A stretch of DNA of 64,000 nt, taken from Yponomeuta sedellus (Eukaryota; Arthropoda; Insecta; Lepidoptera; Yponomeutidae). Each line of letters begins with the position of its first letter. Within the stretch, counting starts at the first letter, position 1. Positions 47,110 through 56,800 of this stretch are shown piece by piece. The notes under the pieces are model-generated. The model was given only the letters and a program-made list of their open reading frames with translations. It was not told where the DNA came from and did not search any database. The stretch is from contig OW203749.1 in assembly GCA_934045075.1 (NCBI GenBank), positions 4,988,804 to 5,052,803 of the forward strand, read 5' to 3'. The position numbers and the translations under genes are program-made.

Positions 47110-47610
47110 ACAAACATAACATTTACATACAAGCACATACATTGCTTCTGGCCCCACACTAGGATACCCTGTGTCGTGGGAACCAGAAACCACAACATCA
47201 CAAACATGTAAACATCCAAGACCTGAGTGCTTAGTGCGAGTTTTTTAACTACTCGATCGCGTTAACGTAAACTCATACTTCTATGGCAACGAGGAAGCGC
47301 CACCTAGCGACAAGTATGGAAATTAAAATTGCTGAGTGCGAGTTGTAATGGTTTACGTTGAGAAGTGAACACGTTTACCAGCCAAAACACGAATAAACGC
47401 GAGTGCGAGTTGTACTGCGACAGCGTATTGCCAGTTCGAACAGTTAACTTACTCATACTCTATGCTCGATTAACGCGGTAGTAAAGTTATTAGATTGGAT
47501 TTGTCAAACTCGCACTAAGCACTCTGGGGTTTTTGTTCCCAGCCGGGATTCGAACCCGGGACCTCTTGCATGGTAGGCAGACGCGCTACCGCTACGCCCC
47601 ACAGAGGTCG
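47110..47610 (-). mobile_element. SINE family B split by a MITE
   Basis: The body (47110-47222) and the tRNA-like head (47526-47610: gggattcgaacccgggacct, gctaccgctacgcccc) belong to one minus-oriented SINE. The MITE at 47223-47525 inserted at the body/head junction agacct|tgggg. Confidence 0.75.
47223..47525 (+). mobile_element. MITE with perfect 19-bp TIRs, nested in SINE
   Basis: The ends gagtgcttagtgcgagttt and aaactcgcactaagcactc are perfect inverted repeats. It has the same interior as 25735-26042 in opposite orientation and is the best-preserved copy of the family (about 303 bp). The target duplication is not resolved (1-2 bp at most). Confidence 0.85.
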
Positions 47611-47689
47611 TCATATAAACATATAAACTATGCTGTGAACAAATTCCGTCCACTAATCTTCCTAGAAATCACTGACCTACCGCTAAGGG

Positions 47690-47819
47690 TCACTGCTTGG
47701 AGCGCCGTGAGGGCTCCGTGGCGGTGGGCGGCGGGGGCGGGCCCTTCTTGGCCAGCTCCTCCAGGTAAGCCAGGATTATCTGCTCGCGCTCCTCGGGGAC
47801 GTGCTCCAGGGCCAGGTAT
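47690..47819 (-). CDS. TCERG1: TCERG1 last exon
   Basis: 130 nt after acceptor gccgtctccacag. It reads RYLALEHVPEEREQIILAYL, then EELAKKGPPPPP and a stop at 47690, nearly the vertebrate C-terminus. GC-rich codons contrast with the AT-rich surroundings. Confidence 0.9.
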
Positions 47820-50800
47820 CTGTGGAGACGGCGGGGATATAGCGCGTACGCCACTGACCGGGGCTTATGGGGGACTCCGGCCAGGTGACCGGATGACCGG
47901 GGGAATAACTAAGGAGTTCAGAAACCCGGGAGTCTCTGAACTCCATAGTTATTCAATAGAGTCATATTAGTCCGGTAATGTTTGGGTTGGTTTGTTACGC
48001 TTTGTTGCACAGAAATTAAGAAACAGAAAAAAATACTTTAACAGGCAAGTGTTTTAAAAACCTATTTAGAGGCTAAAAATTCCACCCATGCCGGGATTCG
48101 AACCCGCGCACACTGGTTCCACGCCCTAAGAGTAGCGGTCATAGGGTTTCGCGATAATAATGACTGTCGTTGTCATAGCTGATTATTATTATTATGGTGT
48201 TTTGTAATACTTTAAGCCATAACACAATAAAAAAAAAACAAAATAATCTTAAAAAGCTTATTTTATTTACAAAATTATGCATTTTTATTACACTTAAAAG
48301 AAGGTTTGCAACTTAATAACTATTAAACCTTACTATTTACATTTTATATTACAAATAAAGTAAATACTTAACTAACATCTAAGTACAAACACACAATTGG
48401 ACAAAAAATATTATATTTACATAATAGGAGTTATGTAAAAAATAACATAAATACCTATCTTATTTTTTACATTTTTTCCTAAACCGACAACAAATTTAAT
48501 ACTTCTTTTGATAGAATAGACTTCTTCTTCTGTGGTAACCTTCTTAAACTAGAAATATAAGGATCCGAATTAAGGAGAAGTCTATGTATCAAGTCGGTGT
48601 TTGTGACAACCCGAGACATTTTCCTCGTGTTGTCACGCCTGAAGAGTTTGATTAATTTATTGCAAGATTCGGCGGCCTCTTCCGAAAGCTCACCTATTGA
48701 CAATAATGCGTGTTCAATTACTTCCGACCCATGAATGAGGACCTTATGTACAGACGATGGCAAGTTGTACCATGGATAGGTAGCAACAAGTTTACGTGCT
48801 GTTTCTAGAGAATACTCTTTAAAAGTGGCGTTATTAATTTTGTATCCCGACGAAAGACACTGCAGCAGATTATGACATCTGTCAATAAGGATTTTATCTA
48901 ATCCAGTAATTTCCGCTGAAACCGCTGAGTTAGAAAAAAACTTTCTGGCAGTGTTTCCGTCGTTAGATGTGCCACTTCCTCCACTTCGCGGTTTGTCGAC
49001 TATTAGACCAAGTTTCTGCCTAAACTGTTGCTGCACATGTTGTTTTTTTTGTGCAAGAAGAGCTTTTTCGTCTGAAGAACGTACCTGCCATTTCTTTATG
49101 TCTAATCTATAAGAAACGTGAATTAAATATTCGAAGAATCGGATATACGAGTGAAGAGGAGATAGTCCAAATTGATAGGTACCACTATCTGCAGTTTTGC
49201 TCAGCGATTTATCAATGTCATTCATCTCTTTTGGAGTTGAACCACAAATATAACATCTACTACAAGATGTATCGCTCAGAGCACTGCACACTTTACCATC
49301 AACCATGGTTAATTGTAAAGAATGCTGCACTTTTATTTCATATTCACCGTGAGTGAAAGAAGTCGGTTGTAAACTATCAATTTTAGTCTTGAAATAAGCT
49401 TCTTCTTGCACAGAAAGGTCTTTGGATTCTTTGGCAAATTGGAATCGAATAGGCCTACAATACCTGGTGGAAGAAGGGCGCGGATTTTTCCAAACTATTT
49501 GATCTGGGTCGGAGGTATTGGACTTACAAACCAATTGAAGAGGACAATATGAAGTAACAAACATACTGCCATCATCATCGATACCAGAATCTCCAAAAAT
49601 CTGTTTATATTCGCTGTGCCCCGTACTCCCATCGAAACCCCATTTTCCAATCAAAACAAATTCTTTATTAGGGTCAATATTATTCAAAACGGGTTTTTGG
49701 GATTCTAGTATCCGGCAAGCAGTATGATCTAACAATGATTGTAATTCTACTTCAGCAGATGATTCCGTGATAAACTCTTGCGATGGATAGCACCGCTTCT
49801 TAGCTTCTAACACTTTTTGATAAGATGGTAATGCATTAGGTGATTTTGCATTAACGAAGTCTTTCACCAAAAGATACTGATGTTTAGTCAGTTTTGTCTC
49901 ATTTATAAGAGACAAGACTTCGTCAGTGCTGAAATTTAAAGATGCAGCGGCGTTAGATAGACTAGAATCGTCCAACAAAGAATTTATCGCAGAACTGTCT
50001 ACTTTACTTAACTCTGCAAGCCTGCGGCGTTTTGATCTCTTGCTACATTCCTCAAAGTCCTTCCTGTGCTGGTGCTGTTGGGTGCTTGTCGAAGCTTCTG
50101 CTGCTGGCCGTTGGGTGTTGTGGCTCCCTACTGTTGCACAAGTTGGCAGAACGCAAACTTCAATTTCGTTCAGCCAGTCTCCGTACTTAGAGACCATGCG
50201 AGAATGGTTGCGCGTGACTTGCTTCCAAATTGCTACCAATCTTGTACAAACTTTAGTAACTCTTTTTTCCAAGTCATCAGCAATGTAATTCTCAACATCA
50301 GGCAGCAATTGTATTAGGTCTCGAAAAACTCGATGCCAACGCTCCAGTTCAGATTTGCTGTCTTTAATAGACAGCCAAGTATCTAGTACAAGCATTCTTT
50401 TGAAAGAACACTTAATACTAGTACCTAAAACAAAATAAAAATACGTTAAAAGCGGATCAAAATAGATACATGTTTCGTAGCAAGTGCTACGCGCCTGCTA
50501 CGCGTTCAGGCGCGCGGCGTAGCACCTGGCTGCACCTTACAGACGCAGCATGACGCAGCTAAATTTGGAGAGGCCTAGTAGTAGACATTGTAACCCATAT
50601 TTCTATACCAAATTGAATGGTACAAGTAGGTACAAACATAAGTAAAAGCTTCAACGTAAAAAATATACAGACATAAATACATAAAAAATGCCACGTTGGC
50701 GTAGCACTCTATTTAAAAAAAAAATGTAGAAGGAAAAGGCAAAATAGTAAAGTAAATTAATAATACATACCTGTGACTTCAAATTCCATTGTAAAATAGC

Positions 50801-53800
50801 AGGTCACAGACAAGTTGGAACTTAAACACACGCGTCGCGTCTTGGGCTAATTAAAGCACTTGGTGATAACAGGTTGATGACTAATTACTTGTGTTCACTT
50901 CGGATGCCGAAAAAGGAATGTTGGGAACAATAGATTGCGAAACCTTTTATACCCTCAGGTAGTATGACAATTAGTGGGTAACTGAGCCAGATATCATGGC
51001 TTAGCTCAGTCATTGCCATCCGAGTCCTATGACCTACTACGGTACCACCGTGCCGCGGCCTCTGGCTGTGCGTGCCAGCGCTCTTTCCAACTGAGCTACT
51101 GGTAAGTAAGGTAAGTGTTGGCAAAGGCGGACTTATTTCAAAAGAAATTTCCAGCCAGCCTAAGAAAGATTCTGAACAATAGAGAGAGCGGGAGATTTGA
51201 GATATAGCTAAATAAGAAAAATTAAATCTAAGATCACCGATTTCAATTTAATACCTATTCATTGTTAGTATAGCTATCAATGTTTCAGTCACACTATCGG
51301 TAGTCTAGTAACCAATCGTATTGCAATAGTATAACCCGTGCTACCTACATCGGCGCCTCGCGCGATTTGATATTCTTCGCGAGAGATGCCTATTTAATTT
51401 GCGCGGGTTATACCCCTGGAATGACATTGTAATGCTACTGCTTGGTAGACTACCAAACTGAGGCAAATAACAATAAGTTCGTTATCAACCCTTGTATGTC
51501 CCCACTGCTTGGGCACGGGTCTCTTCCTGCAACGCAGGAAGGTTAGGCCATACTCCACCACGGGGGCCAAGTCCGGGTAGGTTTAGTAGACAGTGGCGGC
51601 CCTTACTGTCAGCAGTTATCAAGCCGCCCATAAGGCCTCCAACATGGCTTAACGACTGCCATTATATGACAGCCGGCACCAAAGGTTTAACGTGCCTTGC
51701 GAAGCATGTAAGTATTAGACTCTAAAGCCTGTGCCTAGTCACCGGCGGCACCGCCCTATTTACGGCACTGCCGCCCGTGCACCTACTTCTTGCGCTCATA
51801 CTCTACTGACCCGGCATCGTGGTATCTGGTTTTGATTGTGGCGAAAAACTTTCAGCGTGGTACGCTGCGGCGAAGAATTCCACGAGGTCGAATGGGACCG
51901 GAGCGACTACATTATTTTTCACTCTCTAACTAACATATAGAATTCAATTTTCAGTTATTTTTCGCCCCAGCGTACCATACTATAAAGTTTTTCGCAACAA
52001 TGTTTGTCGCTCCGGTGTCATTCGATCTCGTGGCTTTCCATTTTTCGACCCAGCGTACCACGCAAAACGTTTGTCCCTTTCTGACCCTAGGCACAACTGG
52101 TTGTGCCGAGGGCACTTTTGTTTCCCGTCGGTACAACTGCCAACCAACAAAAATAAATCTGATGGAAGATTGTTGGGACTCCTACCTATTTTATCTACAA
52201 GTTTTTTTTCTTCCTTTGATTAATAAGTACAAAATACATTTTTATGTATTTAAGTCAGTTAGTTTTATTATTTTTATACATAAGGGGGTACACAACATAA
52301 TAAAATTATAAATAATCTACACACATATCATTTAATCGCAGTTTGTCTCAGGCATGTTCGATGCTAATTTCTTTGTTGATATGTTGCATCCGGACAGTTC
52401 TGATCACATCGTCATGAATGATCTGACCCTTTGTACGTTTTGCGGAAACACTTGAACAAAGAGGTTTGCTATCAGTGCTAGAGAGTGGCTTGAGATAACA
52501 CTACCAGTTGTGCTATGGGGCATTGGAATAGTTTCTGGATTCCCTACGAATCAACCAGTTGAGCATAGGTAATAGTTGCGTCGTGGGCCCGAGTTGAGTC
52601 GTTGGTTACTCAGTTGAGCTGACGGGAAACAAAAGTGCCCACGGCACAACCAGTTGAGCATAGCAGGTCGGAAAGGCGTTTGTCGCTACAGCGTCATTCG
52701 AAACTACATATCGGACCGGGGTATCTATCTATAAGTCTACCGACCTGGCATCATGCGACAGTGCATCGTGCACGTGCGCCAGCGCGTCTGCGTTGTCTCT
52801 AACGGCGGCGTGGCTGCGGTGCGTGATGCTCCGCGTCTCGGCCAGTAGCTGCCGCAGCCCCGCCTTGGCGGAGCTGGCGCGGTCGCGCTGGTAGTCGCGG
52901 TACTCACGCTCCATCTGTGGGTAGTTAGTTAGACCTGAGATTTCCGCACTCAGCCTCATAGTTGGGCCATTGTACACTCGCGGTCTGAAAATGTTTACCA
53001 CCTTTAAGGTTGGTAATTGCATGCACAAATCTATGCCACATGGTCGATGATATTATGTGATTTGATTAGGCATAGAGCATAGATTAGGCACAGAGCATAG
53101 AAGAAGCAATAGAGATTCACCCAAGCGAGGTTGCCATGGTTTTACAATCAATTTCTATTATTTCAATCCTAGTATTTTTGATAAATGTCATTGTAAAAAA
53201 TTCAATTATGTCAACTTTTAAATAAAGAAGAGTTTCATCACCAAAACTTCATGAATACTCTTTTTGTTAGAATCGATGCTACAACTATTAAAAAGTAATA
53301 CGTACCTAGATATAGACTAGACTTTACTGCACACAGTGTGCTAAAGAATCTAATTTAAAAACTGATAAACATTTTTAGACCGCGACCGTACGTAGCAAGC
53401 GCTGAGGTACGTTAACAATTCAGACACTGGGGTTTCCTTACGATGTTTTCCTTCACCGTCGGCGAGTGGTATTGCTACTATAATTTCACAAATGTACATA
53501 ACTTCGAAAACAAAGTCATTGGTACATGCCGGGGTTTGAACCCACGACCTCCCGATTGAGAGGCCGGCGTTACCACCGCCCTCCATCTGAGGGTAACAGA
53601 GCATGTAACAAAGGCACTCGTGGCCTAGTCAAACCGAGAGATTGGAATCAATCACATGAAAAAACCTATTTAGAGGCTGAAAATTCCACCTATGCCGGTC
53701 GAACCCGCGACCTCTGGCTAACGGGTTAGTGCATTAAAAAGAATATAATCATATCGGTACGGCGATATCATTTCGATGTAAAACCTAACTGCAAAGTAGG

Positions 53801-56800
53801 TACTCGGTAGTGATGCAAATTACTTTAGCTAGATGTCGCTGCCTGTACGTAATACAGAGAGTATTGTAAGGAGGTTCGAAATTTCGCTGATGCCGGCATT
53901 TGCCCATTAGCTCAGTTGGGAGAGCGCTGGCACGAATAGCCAGAGGTCGCGGGTTCGAGTCCCGGCATGGGCGGAATTTTTAGCCTCTAAATAGGTTTTT
54001 AACATAATTAGAATTAAAATTTTCTAAGGTTAACACGAGCTGTAGACATAATTAAAACTGTTTTTATACGGATTTATGCTCGTTTATTACATTTTTACAA
54101 TTTTCCAACGTATGACTGGAGTCATCCGGGACCACGGCACCTGAAAAAGTGCCGAAACGTTGGAAAATTGTAAAAATGTAATAAACGAGCATAAATCCGT
54201 ATAAAAACAGTTTTAATTAGAATTAAAATGTCATAGGCTTAATTTGTAAAAGCCTCCTACACATCCTCCTAAGGTTGCGTGTCCCCTACACGGTCCAGAA
54301 AGATTCATATTTTTAGTAATGTCATCTATGTACACGTGCGGAATGCAATAAATGATTGAGTAGGTATTGAGTATAGACCAGGCTGTGGCGAGCACATGTC
54401 AACTCTGCGCGCGCACTACAAACTCCAACATTTCTGCATCGCGCAATCAATGTTTCAATGACATAGCATAAGTATAACGTCCGACTAACAACAGTTGGAC
54501 CGTCCGTCCCCAGGCATACGGTCTGCCTGGCGGGAAATTTACCTTTATAGTGGAAGACAGACTTGGGCAAAGTGTGTCCTTAGAGGGAGTTGTTATATCT
54601 CATATCTTTGCTCACCGAGACGCTATATCTCTATCATATCTCGCTCACCACTTGTGTCCTAGCTCATACGACGCATGGAAACAAGAGACACAAGTGGTGA
54701 GTCAGTCTAGTCTACCTATTCCCTACTTTATCCAGATCACACGTTTTTTTTGTGAACTTTCTCTCATCGCTTGTTGGTTACGACAGGAAATGCGGCCGAA
54801 TGTAACCGATGGCAGACGATGATGATCTCTCTCTCGCGCATTGTGTGTGAGCTGGATAAAGTAGCAGGAGAAAACTACCGTACTGAGATGAGAGTATGTG
54901 TGAGGGTGCCAGATATAGTTGACATCTCTGGGATATGAATGGGACACACTTGACGGCGAGGGAGTTGTGTGTCCACTCATATCTTGCTCTTGAGTTACCG
55001 AAGGCTAGATCACCCGCTCTTCCCTATAAGTCTGACCTTCTCGGGGCTGCTGTACTTCGGCGTCCGCGGCTCGTCCTTCAGCTGCCGCCGCAGGTCGCGC
55101 CAGTGCGCCGTCGCCGGCACGTTCAGCTCGTCCAGAAGGGCGCGCAGCTTGTCGCGCCGCTTGCCCGCTAGGTTGCAGGTGTGTTGCGTGAAGAGGCGCT
55201 CCTGGTGGGAGAATAGTTTTAAAAATAAAATGTCAATACACCTGCTAAGGTAATACTTGGAGTTGCCTGTTCGCAAATTCCACTCACTGCATAATTGTCG
55301 TCGTCGTCAGGCTATACTAGTCCACTGCTGGACATAGCCCTTCCCTAAAGAGCGCCACGTTTTGCTATCATTGGGGGTAATGCCCATAATCCCCACGCTG
55401 GGCATGCGGGTTGGGGATCGCAGTTCGGTGGAAGTGTACTGCAGGGGGCGCTGCTACCCAGCCCCCGGTTCAATTCTACCCAGGTACGATTCACAATACT
55501 CTTTCTTTCTGAAATGAGGATGGGTTACTAGAAAAGTGATATAATAGAGCAAGGAGTAAGAAAACCTTTTTGTATGTCCCCACTGCGCGCTCGTGACCTA
55601 GTGGAACCGAGTGATTGGAATCAGCCGATTAAGTTTAGCAACAACAGATGCGGTCGGCAGACGGCTCGTGACTATCCCTAGTGGCATTTTTTTCGAGCGC
55701 TTCCGTGCTTCGCAAGGCAGGTTAAGTTGGTGCCGGCTGTCATGTAATGGTAGTCGTTAAGCCCGCCCATAAGGCCGAGAGGCGTTTTTACAGCCGTGTC
55801 CCTGTTCTTGTATGAGCACGCCTATAAGCGGCATCTATGAAGTGCTTTGTAAATTTGTACTGAAAACGGCTCATTCTATTGTAAAGTCTATACCTAAATT
55901 ATACTATTTTTATTTTTAATGCACTAACCCGTGCTAAGGAACAAATTTAAAAACCTATTTAGAGGCTAAAAATTTCACCCATGCCGGGATACGAACCCGC
56001 AACCTCTGGCTATCCGTGCCAGCGCTCTACCAATTGAGCCAATGGGCGACTCACGGCATCAGTGAAATTTCGAACCTCTTTACACCATTCTCTGTATTAC
56101 GTACAGGCAGCGACATCTGACTTAAGCAAATTGCATTACTTACAGCCCCGACTACCTACTTTGCAGTTAGGTTTAACATCGGAACGATATCACTGTACCC
56201 ACATGATTATACAATTTTATGGGTGAAATTTTTAGCCTCTAAATAGGTTTGTAAATCTATACCTAAATTCAAGTAAACAAAATTGACATGGCTTAACGAC
56301 TGCCATTATATGACAGCCAGCACCAACGGCTTAAAGTGCCTTGCGAAGCACAGAAGCGCTCGGAAAAATGCCACTAGTGGTAGTTACGGGACGCTCACCC
56401 ATCCCGTACCTGACCACGCCTGCTGTTGCTTAACCAAGTGATTGATTCCAATCACACGGTTCGCTTAGGCCACGAGCGCTTCAGGCGCGATGCAGGAAGA
56501 GACCCGTGCCCCAGCAGTGGGGACATGCAAGGGTTGATAACGAACGAAAATTGATTGATTGAAATGAAATGAAAAGATTTTATTCAAAGTACCTAAGAAA
56601 CTGCGGCTTAATTAACGTTACAATTCAAACTAGGTGCCCAACTCAAAATCATTGATGCATATTGACTGGTTGATTGATGGATTGATATTAATGGAAAAAC
56701 GTATCAACTTAAACACCATTTTGAGTTCTAACCTTATCATCCTTGGTAAGCAGCTCAGCCAGCGTGTATCTGTGGTCCTTTTTCAGTTGCTTCTTGGCCT

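Larger units (their letters stand above)
48109..51052 (-). mobile_element. Complete Transib (RAG1-like) DNA transposon, 2944 bp
   Basis: The element is bounded by CACACTG (48109-48115) and, on the other strand, CACGGTG (51052-51046). Each is one mismatch from CACAGTG. It is flanked by the 5-bp GC-rich duplication CCGCG (48104-48108 and 51053-51057), the duplication length known for Transib. It interrupts a SINE, which proves the boundaries. Both ends share GGTCATAGG, 21 nt (left) and 11 nt (right) behind the heptamer. It carries one spliced transposase gene on the minus strand with no visible stop or frameshift. It sits in the last intron of TCERG1, in the same orientation. Confidence 0.9.

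Noticed and set aside
49051..50317. Plus-strand frames of 83-120 codons within the Transib
   Set aside because: They overlap the intact transposase on the other strand and lack any motif.
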